DNA of 51,135 nucleotides, taken from Candidatus Electrothrix aarhusensis (GTDB taxonomy: Bacteria > Desulfobacterota > Desulfobulbia > Desulfobulbales > Desulfobulbaceae). Each line of letters starts with the position of its first letter. Position 1 is the stretch's first letter. The DNA is taken from positions 1 to 51,135 of the forward strand of contig MTKO01000074.1 in the NCBI GenBank assembly GCA_004028505.1. Reading direction: 5' to 3'. The position numbers were made by a program, and so were the translations under genes. Below the pieces are notes generated by a model, which saw only the letters and a list, made by a program, of their open reading frames with translations, was not told the origin of the DNA and made no database searches. Below, piece by piece: positions 1 to 9,614 of this stretch.

Positions 1-572
1 GCGGTGAGTTGGTTGTAGCTGAGGTCAAGCTCTTTCAGGCTTATGAGCTGGCAGATTTCCGGCGGCAGGGCGGTGAGTTGGTTGCCGGTGAGGTAAAGCC
101 TTGTCAGGTTGATGAGCTGAAATAGCTTCGGCGGCAGGGTAGTGAGCTGGTTGCCGGTGAGGTAAAGCTCTGTCAGGCTGATGAGCTGAAATAGCTTCGG
201 CGGCAAGGAGGTGAGCTGGTTGCCTATGAGTATAAGTTTTTTCAGATTCCTCAGCTGGCAGATTCCTGGCGGTAGGGCTGTGAGTTGGTTCCTGTTGAGG
301 TCAAGCTTCGTCAGGCTGGTGAGCTGGCCAATTTCCGGCGGCAGGGCGGTGAGTTGGTTGTAGCTGAGGTTAAGCTCTGTCAGGCTTGTGAGCTGGCCGA
401 TTTCTGGCGGTAGGCTGGTGAGTTTGTTGTTACTGAGGTTAAGCTTCGTTAGGCTGGTGAACCGGAACAGCTCAGTCGGTAGGGCGGTGATCTTTTCCCT
501 GCGTAGGTCAAGTACAGTTGCTTTGCTTGCCTTGGCCTTTCGTATTCTCATCAACAATTCTTTATCAGTCAT
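1..572 (-). CDS. Leucine-rich-repeat protein, N-terminal part, cut by window edge
   Basis: Reading from an ATG at 572 to base 1 gives about 190 codons with no stop, so the C-terminus lies outside the window. A GAGGTGG ribosome-binding site sits about 7 bases upstream of the ATG. After a basic N-terminal helix (about residues 1-30) there are seven repeats of 23 residues with the pattern L-x-x-L-x-L-x-x-N-x-L-T-x-L-P-P, each encoded by a 69-base unit. This is the bacterial leucine-rich-repeat type that normally forms a protein-binding solenoid. In this genome such repeats also precede a Roc-COR GTPase (13500-15317), so a Roco protein is possible. No GTPase part is visible here, so an LRR-only protein is equally open. 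Confidence 0.85.
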   Translation of the reverse strand, partial: MTDKELLMRIRKAKASKATVLDLRREKITALPTELFRFTSLTKLNLSNNKLTSLPPEIGQLTSLTELNLSYNQLTALPPEIGQLTSLTKLDLNRNQLTALPPGICQLRNLKKLILIGNQLTSLPPKLFQLISLTELYLTGNQLTTLPPKLFQLINLTRLYLTGNQLTALPPEICQLISLKELDLSYNQLT

Positions 573-770
573 TATCTATCCACCTCTATTAGACTTGTTG
601 CTTGATAAGTTTAAGTGGTTGATATGCCGTGTCGAATTCTATTGTGTATCCAGCCCCGTCCGCCCTTGACATGCCGTTATAGGGAGGCATCTGATGTTGC
701 AACACCGAGCGCTTTGCTTTTTCTGAAGGGAGATGTCTCTATCCTTTCCACGGCATGGGTACAAGACGGA

Positions 771-1280
771 TTACCCCAACGGCAACTCATGCAGCGACCC
801 CTTCAGCTGCTCACCAGCCTCTAAAATCGCATAGGAACAGGGTATCCCGTACCTGCTGACCATCTGAAAAGCACCGGGATTGATAATCAGTTTCCCCTGC
901 TCGCCCGGAGTGCGGTGACAGACCGCATTATGGGTATGTCCATAAATCACGCAGTCTGCTTCGGGAAAGACATTCCACAGGCCCGACTCAATATTGTCGG
1001 CATTCCTGCCTAACCGGTTGCCGTGGGTCACCCCGACGGTAAAGTCACCGAGCTGAAAGCTCTTTTGGGCAGGCAGGACAGCCAGCGTGTTTCTGCTGCA
1101 ACAGTTGCCGTGGACCGCGTGGACAGTCTTGCCCTGAAAGGCATCCAGTAATGAGATGTCAACAAAATCACCTGCATGGATAATCACATCGCAGTCGGCA
1201 AAACATTGTTCAACGCGTTGGATAAATTCTTTACTTAATTTAGTGAGATGGGTATCTGAAAGTATGCCTGCCTTGATCAT
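771..1280 (-). CDS. Metallophosphoesterase, YfcE/MJ0936 family
   Basis: This 169-residue protein is a compact calcineurin-like phosphoesterase, a family that hydrolyses phosphodiesters with two metal ions in the cytoplasm. The metal-binding motifs are all present and in order: SDTH (D9, H11), HAGD (H35, D38), VHGNC (N59), THGN (H86) and YGHTH (H115, H117). The length is typical of the single-domain YfcE group. It is a single gene read away from efp. The natural substrate cannot be told from sequence. Confidence 0.88.
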   Translation of the reverse strand: MIKAGILSDTHLTKLSKEFIQRVEQCFADCDVIIHAGDFVDISLLDAFQGKTVHAVHGNCCSRNTLAVLPAQKSFQLGDFTVGVTHGNRLGRNADNIESGLWNVFPEADCVIYGHTHNAVCHRTPGEQGKLIINPGAFQMVSRYGIPCSYAILEAGEQLKGSLHELPLG

Positions 1281-1420
1281 AAGATGTACATCCTATTCTG
1301 TTGTCTTGTATCTTCGTACGACCCGGAAAATACCTGGGGTGCCGAACGTATCTGTTCAAAGAAGTAATCTCTTCACTGTAAAAGAGTTGCTGCATCTTGA
1401 CAAGAAAAGATAGGGAAAGG

Positions 1421-1449
1421 TTGCAAAAAATAGGGCTATCCCGTAACAT
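1421..1449 (+). promoter_or_regulatory. Possible sigma-70 promoter for efp
   Basis: TTGCAA (1421-1426) and TAACAT (1444-1449) are separated by 17 bases and lie about 60 bases upstream of the efp start. Both boxes deviate from consensus, so this is a tentative call. Confidence 0.3.
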
Positions 1450-1510
1450 TAGCCCAATATTTACTTCGTAATCATTTTTTTATTAAGACAACATAATCAG
1501 GATAATTAAT

Positions 1511-2077
1511 ATGTACACTGCATCAGATTTGCGTAAAGGACTGAAGGTTCAGATCGACGGAGATCCCTATATTATTATAGACTTTGAATTCTCCAAACCG
1601 GGTAAAGGCCAAGCCCTATACCGTACCAAGATGCGCAGCATGATTTCCGGCAACCAGTTCACTCAGACGTACCGATCCAATGATAAATTTGACAAGCCGG
1701 ATCTGGAGGAACGCACCATGCAGTACCTCTATTCCCAGGACGACGAGTTCCATTTTATGGACACCTCATCCTATGAGCAGATCTTTCTGACCAGAGAACA
1801 GCTCGGCGATAATATTAATTTCCTCAAGGACAACATGGAGGTGCAGGTACTCTTTTTCGGTGGTGATCGTCCTATTGATATTAGCCTACCCATCTTTGTT
1901 GACCTGGAAGTCACTCGCGCTGACCCTTGGGTAAAAGGGGATACCTCGGGCACAGATACTAAGCCGGTGACTGTAGAAACCGGGTTTCAGTTGCAGGTGC
2001 CTCCCTTTGTCAATGAGGGGGATAAGATCCAGATCGACACCCGGTCCGGGGATTATATGACCAGGACGAAGGATTGA
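1511..2077 (+). CDS. efp: Elongation factor P
   Basis: EF-P binds ribosomes stalled on polyproline stretches and helps form the peptide bond. The 188-residue length and the three-domain layout are normal: a KOW-like N-terminal domain (1-65) and two OB-type domains. The modification loop reads KPGKGQA with K32 at the tip, the position that is lysylated in bacteria with EpmA; no modification gene is present in this window. The ATG is preceded by an AGGA ribosome site. The gene stands alone and is followed by a clear hairpin terminator. Confidence 0.96.
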   Translation: MYTASDLRKGLKVQIDGDPYIIIDFEFSKPGKGQALYRTKMRSMISGNQFTQTYRSNDKFDKPDLEERTMQYLYSQDDEFHFMDTSSYEQIFLTREQLGDNINFLKDNMEVQVLFFGGDRPIDISLPIFVDLEVTRADPWVKGDTSGTDTKPVTVETGFQLQVPPFVNEGDKIQIDTRSGDYMTRTKD

Positions 2078-2103
2078 TAACATATTGATAATGTTTATGG
2101 ATC

Positions 2104-2147
2104 GACAGGAAGTCCGTAGCTGTACGGTTTCACGGAGCCTGTCTTTT
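2104..2147 (+). terminator. Rho-independent terminator after efp
   Basis: GACAGG pairs with CCTGTC and inside it TCCGT pairs with ACGGA, with a small bulge between them. TTTT follows directly. The hairpin ends 27 bases after the efp stop codon begins its 3' region and fits as the end of the efp transcript. Confidence 0.65.
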
Positions 2148-2243
2148 GCAAAATCTTTTGCAAAATGCTTTATTGAGGAGGGAAGGGGAATATAAAACCG
2201 TTACTCGTGAGGGGCGGTGCAGATATTTTTTTGAGGTGTTTCC

Positions 2244-3623
2244 GTGAAGAAGAAAACGTTCACCAGATGTTTCCTGATCATCCTGTCAACAGGTGTTTTC
2301 TTTGCCGCTTTTTTTGCAGTTGTCCCGGATTGCTTCAGGCCGTCCGGGACACTGCGGGATATTCGGCAGCAGCAGAAGCTTCGAGTCATTATGACCAATA
2401 ATGCCAATGTGTACTATAGCTATAGGGGTGAGTACATGGGCTTTGAGTATGATTTGGTACGGGCTTTTTCCGAATATCTTGGGGCTGAACTGGAAATTCT
2501 GACGCCGGAATGGGATGCCATGTTTCCGCTTCTTGATGCCGGTGAAGCACATCTTATTGCGGCAGGCCTGACAGTCACCCCGTCGCGCGAAGCATTGGCT
2601 AATTTTTCTGACGGACATCTGGAAGTACAGCAGCAGGTTATCGTGCATAAAAGCAATAATACCGTACAGGGGCTTGCCGATCTGGAAGGAAAAACAATCC
2701 ATCTCTCTGCAGGAACCTCATATGCAGAGCGGATTAGTGAGCTCCAGAAGGACGGACGTGCTTTACAGACAATATTGTATATCAATATGCCTACAGAGGA
2801 ACTGATCCGTAAGGTTGCAGATCAGGAAATTGAGGTAACGATTGCAGATTCGAATGTCGCTCTCTTGAATCAACGTTATTATCCTGATATGCGCATTGCC
2901 TTTCCTATAGAAGAACCGCAGAACGTGGTTTGGGCTGTACGCACTGGGGAAACTGAACTGCTCGAACAGGTCAATACGTTTTTTGAGCTGATCAGAGAAA
3001 ACGGAGTGTACAGCAGGATATATGAACGATATTATCGCGATGTGAGTATCTTTGACTATGTGGACCTGAAGAAATTTCATAAACGCCTGAAAACCCGTCT
3101 CCCGAAATACAAAGATATTATCCGCAAGGAAGCGAAAAAATATGGTTTTGACTGGCGCATGATTGTCGCGGTCCTGTATCAGGAATCCCATTTTAATCCA
3201 CGAGCGAGAAGTCATACCGGGGTGCGCGGACTCATGCAGGTTACTAAGGCTACGGCGCATGAAATGGGGATTAGGAACCGGCTTGACCCTAGCCAGAGTA
3301 TACGGGCCGGTGTGGGGTATCTTGCTAAACTCTATGCCCGTTTTGCCGATATAAAGGATGCAAATGAACGTCTGCTTTTTGCCTTGGCCAGCTATAATAT
3401 CGGGTACGGTCATGTCCGGGATGCACAGAAGATATGTCAGCGTAAAGGCTGGAATCATAGGCGCTGGACGGCAATGGAGAAGGCTCTGCCTCTGCTCAGG
3501 CTGAAACGATATTACAAGGATACTGAATACGGTTATGCCAGAGGCACAGAGCCGGTTCGCTACATTAAGCGTATCCTGCTCTACTTTGATATTATCAAAC
3601 AGAAAAGCAGGGAAAAGGGGTAA
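2244..3623 (+). CDS. mltF: MltF-like membrane-bound lytic murein transglycosylase
   Basis: The 459-residue protein has an N-terminal signal or anchor helix (about 8-28), a periplasmic solute-binding-type domain (about 45-265) and a C-terminal SLT lysozyme-like domain (about 285-450). In the SLT domain the catalytic glutamate is E314 in the motif YQESHFNP, followed by GLMQV and the ASYNIGYGHV motif of family 1 transglycosylases. This is the MltF architecture: an enzyme that cleaves the glycan strand of murein to 1,6-anhydro ends. Its stop codon overlaps the next start (TAATG), so the two genes are probably co-translated. Confidence 0.9.
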   Translation: MKKKTFTRCFLIILSTGVFFAAFFAVVPDCFRPSGTLRDIRQQQKLRVIMTNNANVYYSYRGEYMGFEYDLVRAFSEYLGAELEILTPEWDAMFPLLDAGEAHLIAAGLTVTPSREALANFSDGHLEVQQQVIVHKSNNTVQGLADLEGKTIHLSAGTSYAERISELQKDGRALQTILYINMPTEELIRKVADQEIEVTIADSNVALLNQRYYPDMRIAFPIEEPQNVVWAVRTGETELLEQVNTFFELIRENGVYSRIYERYYRDVSIFDYVDLKKFHKRLKTRLPKYKDIIRKEAKKYGFDWRMIVAVLYQESHFNPRARSHTGVRGLMQVTKATAHEMGIRNRLDPSQSIRAGVGYLAKLYARFADIKDANERLLFALASYNIGYGHVRDAQKICQRKGWNHRRWTAMEKALPLLRLKRYYKDTEYGYARGTEPVRYIKRILLYFDIIKQKSREKG

Positions 3624-4195
3624 TGGCTATGCAACGCAAAATGCCCGATCACCATTTGGTCTACGGTACCCTTAAAGATTACCTGACCGGTGAGGAATTG
3701 CCGGACACGGATGATGAACGACTCCGGCAGGAGCTCGCACGGATGATGGTGGAGGAAAAGGGTTTTGCCAAGGAGGATCTGGAATCCCGCTTAAGCATTG
3801 AGACCCTGTTTAACCATATCTTTGTTCGCTCAATCATTGATCTGACTATCTCCTGCAACGGACAGCGTCTTTTTGTTCTTCGCTATGGCCCCGGCTCCCT
3901 GGTGACCCGCGAAAAACCGGCCTTAGCAGCGGCGCGGGTGTTGGACAGCACCTGCTGTATTCCATTGGCCGTGGTGACCAATAGTCGCGATGCCGAGCTG
4001 CTGGAAAGCCGAACCGGTAAGGTGTTGGCCACCGGCATGGAGGCGATACCGAATCGGGCACGGGCCGAAGAGCTGGCAAGGCAGTATCCCGCCACACCTC
4101 CTTTGACCGGCGCGGTCCGAGAACGTAATTTGCGGGTGCTTAATGCCTTTGATTTGGAGGTCTGCTGCCAGAACTATGCACTCGGCCTATTTTGA
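3623..4195 (+). CDS. HsdR N-terminal-domain (HSDR_N_2-like) protein
   Basis: This 190-residue protein resembles the stand-alone proteins carrying the N-terminal nuclease-like domain of type I restriction HsdR, which are common in deltaproteobacteria. Visible features are the N-terminal segment around VYGTLKDYLTGEELPDTDDE, a core with SIIDLTISCNGQRLFVLRYGPG, and the later LAVVTNSRDAELLE strand. It lacks helicase motors and HsdM/HsdS partners, so it is not a working type I system. It overlaps the upstream mltF stop by one base and ends facing the minus-strand GGDEF gene. Its function is unknown. Confidence 0.7.
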   Translation: MAMQRKMPDHHLVYGTLKDYLTGEELPDTDDERLRQELARMMVEEKGFAKEDLESRLSIETLFNHIFVRSIIDLTISCNGQRLFVLRYGPGSLVTREKPALAAARVLDSTCCIPLAVVTNSRDAELLESRTGKVLATGMEAIPNRARAEELARQYPATPPLTGAVRERNLRVLNAFDLEVCCQNYALGLF

Positions 4196-4258
4196 GAAAA
4201 TTTTCGGGAGATTTTTTGTGCAAGTACGTTCATGGCTGGCTGTACAATGTGAGGACCG

Positions 4259-4795
4259 TTAGTTCTCGAACGTGGCTCGGCAGGCTATAGAGAGCCTGCT
4301 TTGATTTCGTCCGCAATTCTTGGCTTGAAATAGGCGTATTTCAGCAAGTTTTATTATTGTTTTTATTGATGATCCTGGTGTGGGCCAGAGGCTGTGCCCC
4401 CCTATACTGATCGTCACTACTTGGGCTACATCAGATTGCGCATGGGGAATGGCAAGGGCGCGTACCTCAGTGAGTATTCGATCGGTAATGATGAGCGTTT
4501 GATGGGCTTCAGTATAGGGAAGCAGGATGGCGAATTTCTCCCCCTCGTACCGAGCTGCCAAATCTGTCGGGCGACGGAGTGTTGCCTTTAGGCACTCGGC
4601 TACCTGCCTGAGACAGGCATCACCGGCAGAACGACCGTAGTGCCCATTAAATCGTTTAAAATAATCAACATCGCAGAGCAGGAGAGAGAGCGGGTTTCCT
4701 GTCTTTTGCGCACTCAGCCAAGCTTTTTTGAGTTTTCTGTCAAAATGACGCCGATTGGCGATGCCTGTTAAGCTGTCCTGATGCTCCGACTTCAC
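4259..4795 (-). CDS. GGDEF-domain protein with degenerate active-site signature
   Basis: The 178 residues form just one GGDEF (diguanylate cyclase) domain starting at DSLTGIANRRHFD, with no sensor domain before it. The start is GTG at 4795 with AGGACGG upstream; an in-frame stop lies a few codons further up, so no longer N-terminus exists. The metal-site aspartate region (C-D42-V-D-Y-F-K) is kept. The signature GG(D/E)EF is replaced by E84-G85-E86-K87-F88. Losing the first glycine and the fourth acidic residue usually abolishes cyclase activity, so this may be an inactive effector or receptor, or a decaying gene. Confidence 0.85.
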   Translation of the reverse strand: MKSEHQDSLTGIANRRHFDRKLKKAWLSAQKTGNPLSLLLCDVDYFKRFNGHYGRSAGDACLRQVAECLKATLRRPTDLAARYEGEKFAILLPYTEAHQTLIITDRILTEVRALAIPHAQSDVAQVVTISIGGHSLWPTPGSSIKTIIKLAEIRLFQAKNCGRNQSRLSIACRATFEN

Positions 4796-4839
4796 GTATC
4801 CGTCCTTATTTTTTTAATCATTCTGTATTAATTCTGCGT

Positions 4840-6654
4840 CTATTCCCTATCAAAACCTAAAAGGCTTTGCCCGTTTTTTGGGTTTTGTGAGGCATAGCTG
4901 AACCATTTTCCGTTGAGGGCTCGGATTGCCTTATTCAGGCTCCCGGTTTCTGCACATTGCGCAACATGAAACTGCGGGTGAACATAGCGTCTTTCGAGTA
5001 GGGGTTCCAGCTCGCTGAAGCTTGCTCCCTGGAAGTATTTAACCAGAAGTTCAGTGGTTGCTTCTGCTGCCAGAGCGCAGGAAAGCTTATAGGATAATTT
5101 CACAGCATCATTGGGCTGGTCATGGTCCTTGGCTAATAAGGCATGATGGGGCAGAATGATCCTGCCTTCCTGCTCGGCCTTTGTCATTTTATTGCGCAGA
5201 TGGTTTTCAATGGTGTGCTGATGGAAGAGCAGTTCTCCTGCCTTGCGATAGTTATTAATAGCATTCTTGTTATTCAGGGTGGCATCTTTCAGGAGGATAT
5301 AGGTGTCAATGAGGTGTTCTTTTTCCTGCAGGATTGTTTCAATAACTGGATCAACCAAATAGTCCATGAAGAAATCCTCTAGCTTTTCCTGGAGCGCATC
5401 GAGGTGTTCGGCAAGAGCACGGTAGGTTTCGATAGTCCCCTTCATTTTTTGTACTACGTCAATTTCCGAAAAGGTGCCGAAGAGGAGACGGAATATCCGG
5501 TCATTTTTCTCCTTATCGTCATGACCGGCCTCGTTATCGTGGCTGTGGATACTTTCCCCGGAGAGATGCAGCAGGGTATGCACAGTGTCGATGGTGTCGA
5601 ATCGGCCTGTGACAACCGGGGTTTTTTCGCCTTTACCGTGTTTGTCATCCGGGTGTTCTTTACAGAGAACAAAGGCGTTAAAGGTGCCCACCTCGGTTTC
5701 AGTAACCAAATAGTGGATTCTTCTGTTCCAGTAATCATCCAGGAATTTTTTTTCTGCCATGCAGATCAGCAGCAGGTCGGAATAATTACTGTGGGCATAA
5801 AAATCCTGAAGGGTATGAAGGCCGTGGCCCAGAAGCTTTAATGCCTGATAATCGTTCAATCGGTTTTGGCGGGTGACTGCGTTATCCGCATCCTGGGTAT
5901 CCTCAAAGGCTTTTTTTACCCAATCTTCTACAGCATAGGCAAGCGACTCTTTTACCGTGGTCGTCATGAAGCCGCGTTCTTCATGCTTCTCCAGCTCCAG
6001 TGCTTCTCGGTTATCCAGTATCCTGTTTCCCTCCTTAACAACATACTGATCTGTTACATCAAAATGGTCCAAGGGGTAATACGCCCCGATCTCCTTTGCT
6101 TCTCCGGGTGTCACAGCAAAGCTTCCGGTGTCGTCGACGGGAATATCCATGGGCAGAGAATCTGGCATCTCACCCATCTTACGGGTGAAGGCCCAAGCCT
6201 CTTCCGCAGACCTCCATTCTTCTTGCCACAGGGTAGCAAAGAGGTTTTCCCATGTTTTTTTAAAGGCGGTATTTTTAAGAATAAAGTCTGGAAGAATATA
6301 GGCTCCGTCCTTTCTGCTCTGGTAATAATCGGTTTTTTCCTTTTTTTCTGCGCGGCCTGCATGTTTTAGCTCGCTTTCTTTACGGTCGATGTACTTTTTG
6401 AGCCACTCATCTTGATGGAATATTGCATGAAGCTTTTTTAAAAAGGCAAGCCAGTAGCGGATAATCCCTCGTTTATCAGGGGTTGGGGTAAAGGAGAAAA
6501 AGGCAGTGGCCTGACTTATGTCTGTCAGCCAATTGCCCATCCAGAGGGGGTAGAATATTTTACGATACTGGGTATTATTCTGAAGCTCCGGGATGAGATC
6601 ATGACAGCGTTTGAAACCGCAGTACGAAATGGCTCTGTGTTTATCGATATTCAT
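4840..6654 (-). CDS. HET-C-like protein (putative phospholipase C-type fold)
   Basis: This 604-residue protein shows two signatures of the HET-C family, known from fungal heterokaryon incompatibility. They are an early GNW-L-x-D-x-SQ motif (G40-Q48) and a histidine-rich motif LGHGLHTLQDFYAHSNYSDL at about 275-294. The latter resembles the zinc-ligand helix of zinc-dependent phospholipases C. Acidic, helical regions fill the rest, with many charged residues at 95-160 and 370-430. There is no signal peptide. It lies next to the restriction-modification pair on the same strand, in an accessory block. A lipase or toxin-like role is inference; no catalytic test is possible from sequence. Confidence 0.6.
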   Translation of the reverse strand: MNIDKHRAISYCGFKRCHDLIPELQNNTQYRKIFYPLWMGNWLTDISQATAFFSFTPTPDKRGIIRYWLAFLKKLHAIFHQDEWLKKYIDRKESELKHAGRAEKKEKTDYYQSRKDGAYILPDFILKNTAFKKTWENLFATLWQEEWRSAEEAWAFTRKMGEMPDSLPMDIPVDDTGSFAVTPGEAKEIGAYYPLDHFDVTDQYVVKEGNRILDNREALELEKHEERGFMTTTVKESLAYAVEDWVKKAFEDTQDADNAVTRQNRLNDYQALKLLGHGLHTLQDFYAHSNYSDLLLICMAEKKFLDDYWNRRIHYLVTETEVGTFNAFVLCKEHPDDKHGKGEKTPVVTGRFDTIDTVHTLLHLSGESIHSHDNEAGHDDKEKNDRIFRLLFGTFSEIDVVQKMKGTIETYRALAEHLDALQEKLEDFFMDYLVDPVIETILQEKEHLIDTYILLKDATLNNKNAINNYRKAGELLFHQHTIENHLRNKMTKAEQEGRIILPHHALLAKDHDQPNDAVKLSYKLSCALAAEATTELLVKYFQGASFSELEPLLERRYVHPQFHVAQCAETGSLNKAIRALNGKWFSYASQNPKNGQSLLGFDRE

Positions 6655-6738
6655 AATGACGAGTTCCTGTTGGAGTAACTTTGGAGCGTAACAATATACC
6701 GTAGTTTCGCGGCACCGAATTCGTTTTTTTTTAACCCC

Positions 6739-7482
6739 TTACTCTTCAACTCGCACTGCTTCAGCGGCAGCATGTCCGGCCAAAGAGCTAATAAATGTCC
6801 TCATGCCGGTCATTATTGATAACTCGGAAAAAGATCCGGTTTCGAGGGCAGTACGAGGAGAAGCGATAAGGGTGGCGTTTGTATACAGTTGTTCCTTCAT
6901 CATCTTCTGACATAAGAGGTCATATCTTTGAAGATACGAGGTACCATTGAATTCTTCAAAAATAGGAAAGTGTGGCGATGTATCGCGAACCGAAGAGCGT
7001 GATTTTTCGGCATCTTCAACCAGCATCAGCCAACCGACAAAAGGGCGAGGCTGATTGCCAAAGGCTCCTTCCCGGTATGCCGTCCATAAATCGTGTGCTG
7101 TGCCGATAGCTTCTTCTGTTCTGTTGTTGAAATTATTTCCGAATGAGGGGCCGACCTGACTTTTCAGTTCAATAGCGGCGATTAATTCTCCTCTGTGCGT
7201 CACCAACAAATCCCACAGTTTTGTCGGACGGAAGAAACCTGGCAATGTCAGGACTGAGCGTTTTTGATGTATCTCCACATTGTTCAGCCCATTTTCATGG
7301 ATAATGTCAATGAACAGTCCCGTAAAGCCGTCCATGTTTTTTCCGGCTGTGACGCCTGATCGTTCCCCTTGATCTGATTTCCCCGATTTTTTTTGCTGTT
7401 GTTGAGCAGCAGAGCGAGTCGTCCAGAAAGATTGTACAGCATTTTTTGTTTTTGTTTCGTAATTTGAGAGGGTAAGTGCCAC
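6739..7482 (-). CDS. Type II restriction endonuclease, PaeR7I/XhoI family
   Basis: The 247-residue length and layout match PaeR7I-like enzymes of the XhoI family, which cut at CTCGAG. Hallmarks are the N-terminal SFWTTR-AAQQQQ segment, [10 protein letters not shown] (44-53), and a PD-(D/E)xK-type core with D91 in KLWDLL and E105-L-K107 in [15 protein letters not shown]. It starts 3 bases after the end of the methyltransferase gene, so the two form an operon with the methyltransferase first, the protective order. Specificity is inferred from the family. Confidence 0.85.
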   Translation of the reverse strand: MALTLSNYETKTKNAVQSFWTTRSAAQQQQKKSGKSDQGERSGVTAGKNMDGFTGLFIDIIHENGLNNVEIHQKRSVLTLPGFFRPTKLWDLLVTHRGELIAAIELKSQVGPSFGNNFNNRTEEAIGTAHDLWTAYREGAFGNQPRPFVGWLMLVEDAEKSRSSVRDTSPHFPIFEEFNGTSYLQRYDLLCQKMMKEQLYTNATLIASPRTALETGSFSELSIMTGMRTFISSLAGHAAAEAVRVEE

Positions 7483-7485
7483 AGT

Positions 7486-9372
7486 CTATTCTCCGTTACT
7501 GTTGAGGGTGATCTTTTCTTCTTTACTCAAGCCGTAAAGTTTGAAGGCCGCTTTGTTGCAGGCTGCGGTATTTCTTGTGGAACTAGCAGTGATAAGTTCT
7601 TTGCGAATCGAGTTTGAAACATTGTTCCAGCAGGGCAGTCTTATGCGTCGAAGATATTGAGCTTGAAAACGGAGATATCCACCACGCATTTTTGTTGAAT
7701 AGGTTGTGATAAAGAATTTTGCTATATCGGAGAGCAGTATTGCCTGAAGTGCTTGTAAATCCCATAAATCGGAAATGATATAATATAGATTATGGTGAGG
7801 GTATAATTTGCCGGATTCAAAGACGATATGGGCTTTTCCTTTTATGTCGGGAATTAAAAGTTTAGGAACATATGTCAGAGAGGGTGTAATGCGGTCAATA
7901 GTACGATACCAATTTGCTGGGGATTTCTTTGCGCAATGCCGATTGGCTATGGTCGTTTTATGCTTTTGTAGATATTTCTTTAATCTTGGATAGCTATTGA
8001 GATTAACTAAGATTCCGGTGCTGTCAAACGGATTAATTATGCCGTCACCTTGCCAGGTAACCTGACCGGTTTTAATGTCCTTCGTTCTTACGAGAGGAAG
8101 TTTCCTGTCTTGTTCTACATCAAGGGCTTCGTAGTTGCCTATGAAAATTTTGTCTGCCCCTGTCGCAACACCGATGCCGACTTTGCATCCCGCTTCTTCG
8201 ATTGTAGGAAATTCGAACTCAAGGCGTCGTAATAACGACTGTGTTTGACCTGTTGGGTCAAGGAGCCAAGGCTCGTCATTTTTGATTGCATTGCTCATTT
8301 CCTGTACCGCCGATCCTTTGGGTAAAGTCGGAGCAAGGATCTCGGATGCCAAAGCAGATAATGTCTTTTTTTCTATTTTTGGCCTTCGAAGAATTCTTGT
8401 CAGGCCGTTTCGGTTTCTATCTATTATTGTTATTGCGGGATAGGCACTGACATCAGAAAGAAAAGCATCCGTGTCCACCATATCCACATAGGTCCTCAAA
8501 TGGTAGTTATGAGAGATCACCTTGCGTAGCGGTCCGCCATATTTGTTTTTCATCCAACGATCTGCACAAATAAATCCCAGTACTCCGGAGGTTCCTAATA
8601 CAGACAACGCTTTTTCAAAAAAAGGAATATAGAGATCGGCTCGATCATACATTGTCGTGAAACGGTTCCGGTATTCTTTTAAGAGCGGTGCTGGAATGAG
8701 TTCCTGTCTGACATAAGGCGGGTTTCCTGTAACAAAATCGAATTGTTGTTTCGGAGTGTCGAGAAGGAAGTCTTCCTGTATCAGCCAGGTATGCGCTATT
8801 TCGATTGCTTGATTCTTAGGGATACCGTGGTTGGACAACCTACTCACTACTAATTCTTTTGTTTGAGCAACGCTTTGCCGGTGCAGCTCTACGGCAAGAA
8901 GGGAGTTTTTCAGCTCGTTGCTGTCCCTTGATTCTGAATACCGTTTCCATGAGGTAAGTATCCGGTCAATTATCGGAAGCAAAAAATCGCCGTTTCCGAA
9001 CGAAGGCTCCAGGATGCGTTTTTGAAAAAGAGGCTTCGTCGCTGTAAATCCGATGAGGTCAAGTATGAATTCAACAACTTCAGGGCGCGTATACACTGCA
9101 CCGCGAACCTCTCGATTATTGCTGGTTGCGAGTTTTTCAACCGCTGTTTTTGCCTCTTGAGAAATGGGCAGGCCTTCTGGGTGAAAAAGTTCAAATAATG
9201 TCGACTGAACTAAAATGGGCATTTGTATTTTTTCTCCGTTTAAACGGAACATGTTGGCAAGAGGATGAGACTGTTCTGCCTTTTCAGCAATAGTCTGAAA
9301 CTTTTCTTCAGCTTGCCCGAACTCTAAAGCCGGAAAGACGATAAAAGAAAAGTGATAATGCTCTGTAATCAT
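7486..9372 (-). CDS. N6-adenine DNA methyltransferase, Eco57I/PaeR7I type
   Basis: This 628-residue protein has the S-adenosylmethionine motif [13 protein letters not shown] (121-133) and the catalytic N-P-P-Y motif at 217-220 ([10 protein letters not shown]), in the order typical of gamma-type adenine methyltransferases. A long C-terminal target-recognition region follows (about 380-610). It is the partner of the PaeR7I-like nuclease directly downstream and should protect the same site. The start ATG at 9372 opposes thrC across a 242-base divergent gap. Confidence 0.9.
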   Translation of the reverse strand: MITEHYHFSFIVFPALEFGQAEEKFQTIAEKAEQSHPLANMFRLNGEKIQMPILVQSTLFELFHPEGLPISQEAKTAVEKLATSNNREVRGAVYTRPEVVEFILDLIGFTATKPLFQKRILEPSFGNGDFLLPIIDRILTSWKRYSESRDSNELKNSLLAVELHRQSVAQTKELVVSRLSNHGIPKNQAIEIAHTWLIQEDFLLDTPKQQFDFVTGNPPYVRQELIPAPLLKEYRNRFTTMYDRADLYIPFFEKALSVLGTSGVLGFICADRWMKNKYGGPLRKVISHNYHLRTYVDMVDTDAFLSDVSAYPAITIIDRNRNGLTRILRRPKIEKKTLSALASEILAPTLPKGSAVQEMSNAIKNDEPWLLDPTGQTQSLLRRLEFEFPTIEEAGCKVGIGVATGADKIFIGNYEALDVEQDRKLPLVRTKDIKTGQVTWQGDGIINPFDSTGILVNLNSYPRLKKYLQKHKTTIANRHCAKKSPANWYRTIDRITPSLTYVPKLLIPDIKGKAHIVFESGKLYPHHNLYYIISDLWDLQALQAILLSDIAKFFITTYSTKMRGGYLRFQAQYLRRIRLPCWNNVSNSIRKELITASSTRNTAACNKAAFKLYGLSKEEKITLNSNGE

Positions 9373-9457
9373 AGCATAGAGGCGGGAAGGCGGCGATCTT
9401 TTTTGTCCTCTCTCCCTTATTCTGGCATCAGGAAGGGGGGCACGTTAAGAATAATAT

Positions 9458-9485
9458 TTGACATCCATTGGATACACTGTAGAAT
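9458..9485 (+). promoter_or_regulatory. thrC: Likely sigma-70 promoter for thrC
   Basis: A perfect TTGACA (9458-9463) and TAGAAT (9480-9485) are spaced by 16 bases, about 130 bases upstream of thrC. The long leader holds a small CAGGA/TCCTG hairpin followed by a T run (about 9498-9526), which could act as an attenuator, but no leader peptide was confirmed. Confidence 0.5.
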
Positions 9486-9614
9486 TCCTCCTGCATCAGC
9501 AGGATGCTTCCTGTTGTCCTGTTTTTTCGATATGCATATTTTAACGTATAAACGCCTATGCAGGCGGCGTGAACAGCCGCAGCAGATACCCATTTTTTTA
9601 TTCATTTAATAGTT

